Source: Pedobacter africanus | Lineage (GTDB): Bacteria > Bacteroidota > Bacteroidia > Sphingobacteriales > Sphingobacteriaceae | NCBI RefSeq assembly: GCF_900176535.1 | Contig: NZ_FWXT01000001.1 | Location: 2,728,001-2,792,000 of the forward strand | Direction: 5' to 3' | Length of the DNA stretch: 64,000 nucleotides | Position numbers and translations under genes: made by a program | Shown here: piece after piece, positions 50,275 through 58,075 of the stretch | Layout: the number at the start of each line of letters is the position of its first letter | Numbering within the stretch: the first letter of the stretch is position 1 | Notes under the pieces: model-generated | Databases searched by the model: none | What the model saw: only the letters and a program-made list of their open reading frames with translations | What the model was told of the DNA's origin: nothing

Positions 50275-52734
50275 ATGAAGAAAACTTTATGTAATTTAAA
50301 TTCTGGCGCTCTCTTATATACGCTATTAAACGCTTTTCTGGCGTTTACCGTACTAACGGCATCTGCACAGCAAAATGCGACGATTAAAGGCCGCGTAGTT
50401 ACTGCCGAAGGAAAACCCGCTGAAGGGATTTCGGTGAAAATAAAAGGCAGGAAAATGGGCGATGCCACAAATGGCAAAGGAGAATACAAAATCAGCAATG
50501 TTTCTCCGGGCGATTATACCTTACAAATTTCGGCAATCGGTATCTCTTACCAGGAAAGACGGGTTACCGTGGCTGGCGGAGAAGAAGTTCAGCAAAACTT
50601 TTCCCTGGATGAAACCAACGCCAGGCTAAATGAAGTAAATATCATAGAAGGTCGGAAAAATAAATTTGCAGCGAGAAAGAGTGAAACCGTTGCCAAAATG
50701 CCCTTAAGGAACCTGGAGAATCCGCAGGTATATACCAGCATTGGTAAAGAACTGATGGTTGATCAGATGGTAACCAATTTCAATGACGCTTTGAAGAACT
50801 CGCCAGGTTTAGATAAATTGTGGACTTCGACCGGACGCGGCGGAGATGGCGCTGCTTATTACGCTTTACGCGGTTTTACCATTCAACCTACTATGGTAAA
50901 TGGCGTGGCAGGCTTAACCAATGGCGATCTTGATCCTGCGGGGATAGAAAAAATTGAGGTGATCAAAGGCCCTTCAGGTGCATTGTTTGGCGGAACATTG
51001 ACCAGTTTTGGTGGTCTTATCAATATCATTACCAAAAAGCCTTTGGATACCTTAGGCGGATCGTTAAGCTATACCGCCGGTAGTTTTGGTCAAAGCCGCT
51101 TAACCGCTGATGTGTACGGCCCGGTAAATAAAGATAAAACGCTGTTGGCACGGTTTAATGCCGCTTACCATACCCAAAACAGCTTTCAGGATGCGGGTTT
51201 TAAAAAGTCGTTTTACTTTGCTCCGGCCATTGAATACCAGGCTTCTGATCGGCTAACTTTAAATCTGGATGCAGAATTCTACAGCTACGAAGGTACAAAC
51301 CCTTTGATGGTATTCTTAAACAGGAACAGGCAGCTGATTGCACGCAGACCGGAAGAATTGAACTTTGATTGGAAGCGGTCATTTACAGCAAATGACATTA
51401 CGGTTAAAACCCCTTCCGTGAATATCCGTGGGAAAGCCAATTATAGAATTAATGATCAATGGGTATCAGAAACCAATTTATCACGTAGCTATCGCCAGTC
51501 AGACGGATATTACCAGTATGTGATGTTTCTGGGCGCAAATGATATTGACCTGAGCAGATTGGCTGCTTATCAGAATTCGACCAGCACAGCCATTGCTGTA
51601 CAACAAAATTTTATCGGTGATTTTAAAATTGGAGATTTGAGGAACCGTCTGGTTGTTGGTCTGGATTTTTTAAGTCAGCACAACATCACCAACAATTCCC
51701 CTTATGTAACATATGATGTACTTCAGCTCAATGACGCACAATTTAATGCCAACTACATTAAATTCAACCGGTCGGGCCTGATTACCAAAATCGGGGCAAG
51801 CACAGCAGTACCTTCAAAAAGCAGCAATGTGATGAATGTTTATAGTGTTTATGCTTCAGATGTGCTAAACATCACCGATCAGCTGATGGCGATGGCAAGT
51901 TTAAGGATAGACCGTTTTCATAATCAGGGCACTTTTAATCAGGTTGCCGGCGCAAATACCGGCGCTTACCTGCAAACAGCGTTTTCTCCAAAATTCGGTC
52001 TGGTTTACCAGGTTATTAAAGATCAGGTTTCCATTTTTGGAAATTATATGAACGGATTTAAAAATTCTGGAAATGCTACGATATTTAGAGACGGCAATTT
52101 TGAAGACAATAGCCCGCTTAAACCGCAACAAGCCAATCAAATTGAAGGTGGGGTTAAACTGGACGTGCTTAGGAATAGGTTGAGCCTTACCGCTACCTAT
52201 TATGACATCTCTGTAAATAACATGCCGCTTAGTTTAAGTGCAACAGATAATTCGGGGACTACCCGTAATTATACCGTGCAGGATGGTACGCAAAAAAGCA
52301 AAGGTTATGAGTTTGATTTGACGACAAATCCTGTTGAAGGCTTGAATGTTGTGCTGGGCTACAGCCATAACGATAGTAAAATGACTAAAGCCAGTCCGAC
52401 CATCGAAGGCAGAAGGCCGGTTAGTGCAGGACCTGAAGACCTGGTAAATTTCTGGCTGAACTATACGGTGCCTAATGGAGTGTTAAATGGTTTAGGTGCT
52501 GGCTTCGGTGGTAACTACGCCAGCAAAAACGTCATTACCAGCACAACAACCACCGGCGATTTTACCTTGCCCGCGTATACTGTGCTCAACGCCTCCTTGT
52601 TTTACAACATGGCCAAATTCCGCATTGGCTTAAAAATGGATAACCTGACCGATAAGCAATACTTTAAGGGCTGGACCACAGTTGAGGTGCAGCAGCCAAG
52701 AAGTTTCATGGCCAATATTTCATTTAAGTTTTAA
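50275..52734 (+). CDS. TonB-dependent siderophore receptor
   Basis: 819 residues from ATG 50275. Signal peptide ending TASAQ, carboxypeptidase-like domain (about 33-115), plug (about 125-270) with YALRGFTIQPTMVNGVAGL, GIEKIEVIKGPSGALFGG and GLINIITKKP, then a 22-strand barrel ending with Phe (ISFKF). Best matched to FhuE/FoxA-like siderophore receptors. The PepSY gene six bases downstream, typical of iron-reductive uptake loci, supports an iron role. The ligand is unknown. Confidence 0.9.
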   Translation: MKKTLCNLNSGALLYTLLNAFLAFTVLTASAQQNATIKGRVVTAEGKPAEGISVKIKGRKMGDATNGKGEYKISNVSPGDYTLQISAIGISYQERRVTVAGGEEVQQNFSLDETNARLNEVNIIEGRKNKFAARKSETVAKMPLRNLENPQVYTSIGKELMVDQMVTNFNDALKNSPGLDKLWTSTGRGGDGAAYYALRGFTIQPTMVNGVAGLTNGDLDPAGIEKIEVIKGPSGALFGGTLTSFGGLINIITKKPLDTLGGSLSYTAGSFGQSRLTADVYGPVNKDKTLLARFNAAYHTQNSFQDAGFKKSFYFAPAIEYQASDRLTLNLDAEFYSYEGTNPLMVFLNRNRQLIARRPEELNFDWKRSFTANDITVKTPSVNIRGKANYRINDQWVSETNLSRSYRQSDGYYQYVMFLGANDIDLSRLAAYQNSTSTAIAVQQNFIGDFKIGDLRNRLVVGLDFLSQHNITNNSPYVTYDVLQLNDAQFNANYIKFNRSGLITKIGASTAVPSKSSNVMNVYSVYASDVLNITDQLMAMASLRIDRFHNQGTFNQVAGANTGAYLQTAFSPKFGLVYQVIKDQVSIFGNYMNGFKNSGNATIFRDGNFEDNSPLKPQQANQIEGGVKLDVLRNRLSLTATYYDISVNNMPLSLSATDNSGTTRNYTVQDGTQKSKGYEFDLTTNPVEGLNVVLGYSHNDSKMTKASPTIEGRRPVSAGPEDLVNFWLNYTVPNGVLNGLGAGFGGNYASKNVITSTTTTGDFTLPAYTVLNASLFYNMAKFRIGLKMDNLTDKQYFKGWTTVEVQQPRSFMANISFKF

Positions 52735-52740
52735 GGCCTG

Positions 52741-53937
52741 ATGGCAGCCGAAAACAAAAAAGTTAAAATCGCAAAAAGCCGGGCCAAAAAGGTTGCCGGC
52801 ATTTTGCACTTATGGTTCGGGCTGGCCTCGGGTATTGTGGTCATGCTCTTGGGCATTACAGGCTGCCTCTTTGTTTTTCAGAAAGAGATTTCTGATGTCG
52901 TATACCGCGACCAGCTCTTTGTGAAGCCTCCAGCAAACGCAATTACATTACCAGTTAGCCAGCTGAAGGAAATTGCCCAAAAGGCGTTGAACTGTAATAA
53001 TGTGTATGTGACCACTTACACCAATCCCGAAAATGCCTGGGAGTTTATGTATTACAAAGCTGGAGATAAAAATGCCCTTACTTTTTTTGGCGCAGTAGCT
53101 GCTTATAAATCGGCATTTATCAATCCCTATACCGGGCAGTTGACCGGCATCATGGACTATGAGAAGAATTTCTTTGTTATTGTAAAATACCTGCACTGGA
53201 GCCTGCTGCTGAACGACAAATATGGACAACCTGTTGTGGGTTACAGTACATTGATATTTGTGGTGATGTTAATTACCGGACTGATTCTGTGGTGGCCGAA
53301 AAACCTGAAGAAAAGCAATTTCAATAAGAGTTTTAAGATCAACTGGAAAGCCAGGTTTAAGCGGCTTAACTACGACCTGCACAATGTACCGGGCTTTTAT
53401 GCCCTGCTCATTACCCTGGTGCTGGCACTTACAGGAATGGTATGGGCCATGAAGTGGTTTCAGACCATTGTTTATGTGGTAGCGTCACAGTCTATTACTC
53501 CGCCAAAGCCAAATACCCTTGTTTCAGATTCAACTGCAGCTGCTTTGAAAGATCCTTTGAGCATTGCCTTCGAAACAGCCCGAAAGCAGTTCCCGGATGC
53601 GAGAAGGATCACTTTGTCGGCCCCGGACGAAGGGGATAAGACCGGCCTGATCAGCGCTTCGGGTTACCGCGGGAAAGAGGACTATTATGATGCAGACGTC
53701 ATTTATTTCGACCAGTTCACGGGGGCTGCGCTGGGCCGTGAGAATTTTAAGGACAAGAACAATGGCGAGAAGATCATTACGATGAATTATGATATACACG
53801 TGGGTGTAATATTGGGATTGCCCGGAAAAATTCTTGCTTTCTTTTCCAGTTTTGTTGCCGCCAGTTTACCTTTCACCGGTTTTATCATTTGGCTGGGCAG
53901 GGGTAAAAAGAAGAAAAAGGCAATGCTGGCTACTTAA
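52741..53937 (+). CDS. PepSY-domain inner membrane protein (iron uptake associated)
   Basis: 398 residues with four membrane helices: LHLWFGLASGIVVMLLGITG near the start, YSTLIFVVMLITGLILWWPK, LHNVPGFYALLITLVLALTG and a C-terminal one. HL and HN pairs are candidate haem or metal ligands. Such PiuB/PepSY-TM proteins sit after siderophore receptors and are thought to reduce ferric siderophores or move electrons. Its stop overlaps the convergent gene by eight bases. Confidence 0.85.
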   Translation: MAAENKKVKIAKSRAKKVAGILHLWFGLASGIVVMLLGITGCLFVFQKEISDVVYRDQLFVKPPANAITLPVSQLKEIAQKALNCNNVYVTTYTNPENAWEFMYYKAGDKNALTFFGAVAAYKSAFINPYTGQLTGIMDYEKNFFVIVKYLHWSLLLNDKYGQPVVGYSTLIFVVMLITGLILWWPKNLKKSNFNKSFKINWKARFKRLNYDLHNVPGFYALLITLVLALTGMVWAMKWFQTIVYVVASQSITPPKPNTLVSDSTAAALKDPLSIAFETARKQFPDARRITLSAPDEGDKTGLISASGYRGKEDYYDADVIYFDQFTGAALGRENFKDKNNGEKIITMNYDIHVGVILGLPGKILAFFSSFVAASLPFTGFIIWLGRGKKKKKAMLAT

Positions 53938-54631
53938 TCCGGCTCCATACTTCATAAATTTTTGCACCCTTACTGCTTAGTCCGCTATGGTGCCATGCAC
54001 CGTCTTCCAGCTTACCATCGAAGGCTAGTGAGGCACCAACGCGACTGTTATCGCGGGAAAAGAACTCGATGTTCTCGGTATATTTTCCGTCTTTAAAAGT
54101 ATAGCTGCCGCCGCCTGTGCCTGAAAACTGTTTTTTTTCCGGGTCTATAGCTACCCACTGAAATTTAGTGCCGGTCAGCATTTTATAGGTTTGTCTTGTG
54201 CCACTCTGGTGTATGGCTGCAATTTTTCCATCCTCTTGCATCCTGCCGGTAATCCGCCATACGCCTGCCAATGGGGCTTTTCCATCATCGATGCGTTTGA
54301 AATAGACACGGCCTTCGGGTGCGTGCAGTGAAAGGGCATTGTCTGTAGCACTAAAATTTACATTCATGGGTAAGCCAACCTGCGAGGAGTCAGCACTATT
54401 GAACAGGATGGTGCTTTTGATCTGATCATTTTTGATTTCATATGATCCGCCCCGTGTCATTATAAATTTACTGCCCTGGGATACCGTATGAAAATACATG
54501 CCATCCATAAAGAACAGATGGTGTGTTTTGTCGTCTTCATTAAATTCCCAGGCCCCGGTAATAGAAGCTGTTTGTGCGTAAATGCTGCAGGTACTGCCAA
54601 ATATAAATGCTATAAATAAAATGATTCTCAT
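53930..54631 (-). CDS. Exported protein with two similar beta domains, unknown
   Basis: 233 residues from ATG 54631, with signal peptide MRIILFIAFIFGSTCSIYAQ; a longer frame to 54799 would cross the divergent promoter and is rejected. Two related lipocalin-like halves: ITGAWEFNEDDKTHHLFF...RGGSYEIKNDQI...ADSSQVG and LAGVWRITGRMQEDG...GGGSYTFKDGKYTENIE...RDNSRVG. The internal repeat is clear by eye. Probably periplasmic ligand binding; no known function. Confidence 0.75.
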   Translation of the reverse strand: MRIILFIAFIFGSTCSIYAQTASITGAWEFNEDDKTHHLFFMDGMYFHTVSQGSKFIMTRGGSYEIKNDQIKSTILFNSADSSQVGLPMNVNFSATDNALSLHAPEGRVYFKRIDDGKAPLAGVWRITGRMQEDGKIAAIHQSGTRQTYKMLTGTKFQWVAIDPEKKQFSGTGGGSYTFKDGKYTENIEFFSRDNSRVGASLAFDGKLEDGAWHHSGLSSKGAKIYEVWSRIK

Positions 54632-54699
54632 GAGCGGTATGCCATCGCTTTTAAACTGGGCAGAAGGCTTATAAATATAACAATTGTAGAGCAGGCCTG

Positions 54700-54716
54700 T
54701 GTTAAAAATTGTTAAA
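54700..54716 (+). promoter_or_regulatory. TGTTAAA-N3-TGTTAAA operator upstream of the two-component operon
   Basis: Two copies of TGTTAAA start at 54700 and 54710, exactly one helical turn apart, 26 bases before the -7 box. Tandem repeats at 10-11-base period are the usual target of OmpR-family regulators. The same repeats occur three times at 60889-60915. Confidence 0.55.
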
Positions 54717-54742
54717 TAAGGCGTTTTGTGTGAATGCTTGCT

Positions 54743-54750
54743 TATTTTTG
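54743..54750 (+). promoter_or_regulatory. -7 box of the two-component operon
   Basis: TATTTTTG matches TAnnTTTG, 11 bases before the ATG at 54762. No TTTG sits at a good -33 distance (the nearest is 14 bases away), consistent with an activator-dependent promoter using the TGTTAAA repeats. Confidence 0.55.
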
Positions 54751-54761
54751 AGTAGTTTATC

Positions 54762-56606
54762 ATGAAAAAAAGGAGCCTTTGGCTGATCACCGGCCTCATG
54801 ACCGTAGCCTTGCTAGGTGTGTTTGTAATGCAATTGTATTACATAAGGGAGGCCTATAACCTTAAATCCCAGCTTTTTGAACAAGATGTACAGCAAGCGC
54901 TGGGCACAGTAGTGAACAAGGTGCAGAAGATTTATGCTGCGGGACATATCAATAAAAAAGATGACGAACTCAGAAAAGAAAGGGAAAGGGATTTTAGGGT
55001 AAAAGCACAGCAGATTGTCGATTTTAAGGAAAAATACAAGGAAGAGGAAGCAAAACGTAAGCTGGAACAGCAGAAAAAGATCATTGCCGACCTGAACCTG
55101 CGTGATGCTGAAGTAAAAAGGGCCTTCCTGAGGGCACAGATGATTAGTGAGGATGTATTCCGCGAAATCTCCAACCCGAATAACAAAGGCAATTCTTCCC
55201 TGCAGGTAGAGGTTAATTTTGGGGTGGATGATTTCGGTAATGTAATCGGTAATGTAAGCCAGACTGTAATTTCCAAATCGGGTTCTGCTTTTTCTGTTGG
55301 TGGCGCCAAGCTCCCTGACAGCATCCGGTACCTGGCCACAAACCCGCGAACCTTAATGCCAATGACCGTTTCTATTGAACGTGTGAGGCCGGAAATTGCC
55401 CTTAAATTTAAAACCGAAGACCACATTGCGGAACAGAAATACGAACAGGGTTTGAAAGCACTGATGCAGGATACGCTTGCGCTTGAGGGAAACAACCTCA
55501 GTCTGCTGGAAGATGTGGCCAAAGAAATGCGCCAGGTATATGTGCCCATCAACCAGCGTGTGTCAAGGGATGTGCTGGATACCCTCATCAAAAAAGAAAT
55601 GCTGGACCGAAACATTACGCTGGCCTATGACTTCTGGCTGAAGCTCGCCAACAAAGATTCTGTGCTGTACCAGAAAGTGGCTAACGGTTTTGTGGATCCG
55701 CTGCCGCAGAATACCTATCGGACTACTTTGTTCAGTAACGATGTATTTAATGATCCGGGGATGCTATACCTGTATTTTCCGAATAAAAATTCCTTAATTC
55801 TGAGTAATATGTGGGCAACCATGGCCTCTTCTGCAGGCCTGCTACTCGTGCTTATCTTCATTTTTACCTATACCATATACGCGATCCTGAAACAGAAAAA
55901 GATCTCGGAAATGAAAACCGATTTCATCAATAACATGACCCACGAGTTTAAAACGCCTGTGGCCACCATTATGATTGCGAGTGAAGCACTGAAAGACCCG
56001 GAAATTGTGGAAGACAAAGGCAGGGTAAGCAGACTGGCCGGCATCATTTACGATGAGAACGTACGCCTGGGCAATCATATAGAACGTGTTTTAAGCATTG
56101 CCCGGCTAGAAAAGAAAGAGCTGAAACTGGAGCATAAGGAAGTAAATATTCATGACCTGATCGCTGCGGTGGTAGACAGCATGAGCCTGCAGCTGCAAAA
56201 GAAAAACGCTGTGCTGACCTTAAACCTGAATGCTCCGGAATCGCTTATTTTTGGAGATGAATTGCACCTTTCCAATGTGTTTTATAACCTGGTTGACAAT
56301 GCCAATAAATACAGCACCGAGCCCCCGGAAATCACGATTACCACCCGCAATACAGGTAAACACCTCCTGATCGCCATCGCCGATAAAGGTATTGGCATGA
56401 CCAAGGAACAAACAAAACGCATCTTTGACCAGTTTTACCGGGTACCAACAGGCAACCTGCACGATGTGAAGGGCTTCGGTTTAGGCTTGAACTACGTACA
56501 GGATATTATTGAGCAAATGAATGGAACCATCAAGGTGCATAGTGAAAAGGATAACGGGACTACATTTGAAATCAGTTTACCGCTAAACCATAACCATAAC
56601 AGATGA
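54762..56606 (+). CDS. Sensor histidine kinase, RprX-like
   Basis: 614 residues. N-terminal helix (about 7-27), a long helical periplasmic sensor (30-345) with a charged coiled coil (about 60-115), a second membrane helix (about 352-375), HisKA with FINNMTHEFKTPVATIMIAS (phospho-accepting His) and HATPase with NLVDNANKYS, DKGIGM and GFGLGLNYVQDI. It overlaps the regulator gene by ATGA. The pairing and layout match RprXY of Bacteroides; what it senses is unknown. Confidence 0.9.
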   Translation: MKKRSLWLITGLMTVALLGVFVMQLYYIREAYNLKSQLFEQDVQQALGTVVNKVQKIYAAGHINKKDDELRKERERDFRVKAQQIVDFKEKYKEEEAKRKLEQQKKIIADLNLRDAEVKRAFLRAQMISEDVFREISNPNNKGNSSLQVEVNFGVDDFGNVIGNVSQTVISKSGSAFSVGGAKLPDSIRYLATNPRTLMPMTVSIERVRPEIALKFKTEDHIAEQKYEQGLKALMQDTLALEGNNLSLLEDVAKEMRQVYVPINQRVSRDVLDTLIKKEMLDRNITLAYDFWLKLANKDSVLYQKVANGFVDPLPQNTYRTTLFSNDVFNDPGMLYLYFPNKNSLILSNMWATMASSAGLLLVLIFIFTYTIYAILKQKKISEMKTDFINNMTHEFKTPVATIMIASEALKDPEIVEDKGRVSRLAGIIYDENVRLGNHIERVLSIARLEKKELKLEHKEVNIHDLIAAVVDSMSLQLQKKNAVLTLNLNAPESLIFGDELHLSNVFYNLVDNANKYSTEPPEITITTRNTGKHLLIAIADKGIGMTKEQTKRIFDQFYRVPTGNLHDVKGFGLGLNYVQDIIEQMNGTIKVHSEKDNGTTFEISLPLNHNHNR

Positions 56607-57298
56607 AAAAAATTCTATTGGTAGAAGATGATCCCAATCTTGGATTGCTCTTACAGGATTACCTTCAATTAAAAGGCAAATTTGATGTTGTATTGTGTAC
56701 CGACGGAGAAGAAGGATTAAAGGCATTCAGCAAACAGGAATTTGATCTCTGTATCCTTGATGTGATGATGCCTAAAAAGGATGGGTTTACCCTGGGCAAA
56801 GAGATCAGGAAAATTAACCAGGACGTGCCGCTTATATTTGCAACAGCAAAAGCCATGATGGAAGACAAAGCCTCGGCTTACGACCTGGGAGGCGACGATT
56901 ACATCACCAAGCCATTCAGAATCGAAGAATTGCTGCTCCGCATTAATGCTTTGTTGAAGCGTACCGCAACCAAGGAGCAAAATGATGTTACTCCTGCACA
57001 AACACAATTTCAGATTGGCGATTACGTATTTGACTATACTACACAACTCATCAGCTACCAGGGAATCATGCAAAAGCTGTCTACTAAAGAGGCAGAATTA
57101 TTACGCCTGCTGTGCCTCAAGAAAAACAGCGTGCTTACCCGGGAGGAAGCCTTGCTGAGCATCTGGCATGACGACAACTACTTTAATGGCCGAAGTATGG
57201 ATGTATTCCTGAGCAAACTGCGCAAGTACCTCAGGGACGACCCTAAAGTTGAGATCCTGAATGTACATGGCAAAGGTTATAAACTGCTGGTGAACTAA
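56603..57298 (+). CDS. OmpR-family response regulator, RprY-like
   Basis: 231 residues. Receiver domain with phospho-acceptor Asp53 (LCILDVMMPKKDG) and DDYITKPFRIEE, then a winged-helix DNA-binding domain (about 135-231) with LSTKEAELLRLL, RSMDVFLSKLRKYL and VHGKGYKL. As an OmpR-type regulator it should bind tandem direct repeats; the TGTTAAA arrays at 54700 and 60889 are natural candidates. Its stop overlaps the GLPGLI gene stop by four bases (CTAA). Confidence 0.93.
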   Translation: MKKILLVEDDPNLGLLLQDYLQLKGKFDVVLCTDGEEGLKAFSKQEFDLCILDVMMPKKDGFTLGKEIRKINQDVPLIFATAKAMMEDKASAYDLGGDDYITKPFRIEELLLRINALLKRTATKEQNDVTPAQTQFQIGDYVFDYTTQLISYQGIMQKLSTKEAELLRLLCLKKNSVLTREEALLSIWHDDNYFNGRSMDVFLSKLRKYLRDDPKVEILNVHGKGYKLLVN

Positions 57299-58065
57299 AG
57301 CACCAATGGCCGGATAAAACTGTTTATCTGGTTTTCCCGTCCTCCCCATTTGCTTACCAACTTGTTGATGGTTTCCATCAATCCTTTATTGTTTACAGGC
57401 TTTCCTTTAACAGGTGGTTTTATTTCGTTCTCCGGAACAGACTTGTCGGTTACCGTTTTGGCAAACCAGGTAATGTGATCGTGGGGCAGGGCCAGGCCAA
57501 GGATCATTCCCGGCAGGCCGGTAAAGGATTCCGGTCCGCCCGAAACCGGGATCTTATCGGTATAAAAGGCGACCACATAAACTGAATCCATAATGATGGC
57601 ATTTGCCCTCCGGCACTCGTAGCCGGCAATGGTGCGGATCTCATTGGTCAGCTTCCAGTTGATCTTCCGGGTACTGTCTTTTACCAGGAAGGTTTCTTCA
57701 AAGAGCTTCTTTTCTGTGGTAGAAATGCTGCTGTTCAGATCGGTATAAATCGTGTTGATCTGTCCTGCCCCGGTATCGAACATATGGCCATCCGTTTCTG
57801 CCACGGGGGTAAATAAAGATTTATCGCCAGAGAATTTCAGTATACTTTTGGAGATCTTAAACTGAGGGGTGTTTTTTTTCATGTCTTCGAACATGCTTCC
57901 GAACCTGGCGTCGGTTGAACTGCCAAAATTTTTCTTCATCAGCGCATGCTGATTGGTGCTTTTTTCAAATTCGATGACGCCGCTTTTTGTAAAGCGCGCA
58001 TTTTGAGCAAATAAGCCAAATGTGCTGAAAATTAAGCTTGTAAGTAAGATGAACTGCGTTTTCAT
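57295..58065 (-). CDS. GLPGLI family protein
   Basis: 256 residues. Signal peptide MKTQFILLTSLIFSTFGLFA. Near the C-terminus is the diagnostic GLPGMILGLALPHDHI (GLPGLI motif). The family is found in Bacteroidota, often next to a TonB-receptor-like outer membrane protein as here, and has no known function. It follows that gene by ten bases, so they form an operon. Confidence 0.9.
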   Translation of the reverse strand: MKTQFILLTSLIFSTFGLFAQNARFTKSGVIEFEKSTNQHALMKKNFGSSTDARFGSMFEDMKKNTPQFKISKSILKFSGDKSLFTPVAETDGHMFDTGAGQINTIYTDLNSSISTTEKKLFEETFLVKDSTRKINWKLTNEIRTIAGYECRRANAIIMDSVYVVAFYTDKIPVSGGPESFTGLPGMILGLALPHDHITWFAKTVTDKSVPENEIKPPVKGKPVNNKGLMETINKLVSKWGGRENQINSFIRPLVL

Positions 58066-58075
58066 GGTGTTTTAT

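Noticed and set aside
54632..54799. N-terminal extension of the exported two-domain protein
   Set aside because: It would run through the divergent promoter and into the kinase gene; a proper signal peptide begins at 54631.
54932..55615. A 227-codon open frame on the minus strand opposite the sensor kinase
   Set aside because: Ser- and Leu-rich shadow of a Lys/Glu/Leu-rich coiled coil in the kinase sensor; no promoter or homology features.
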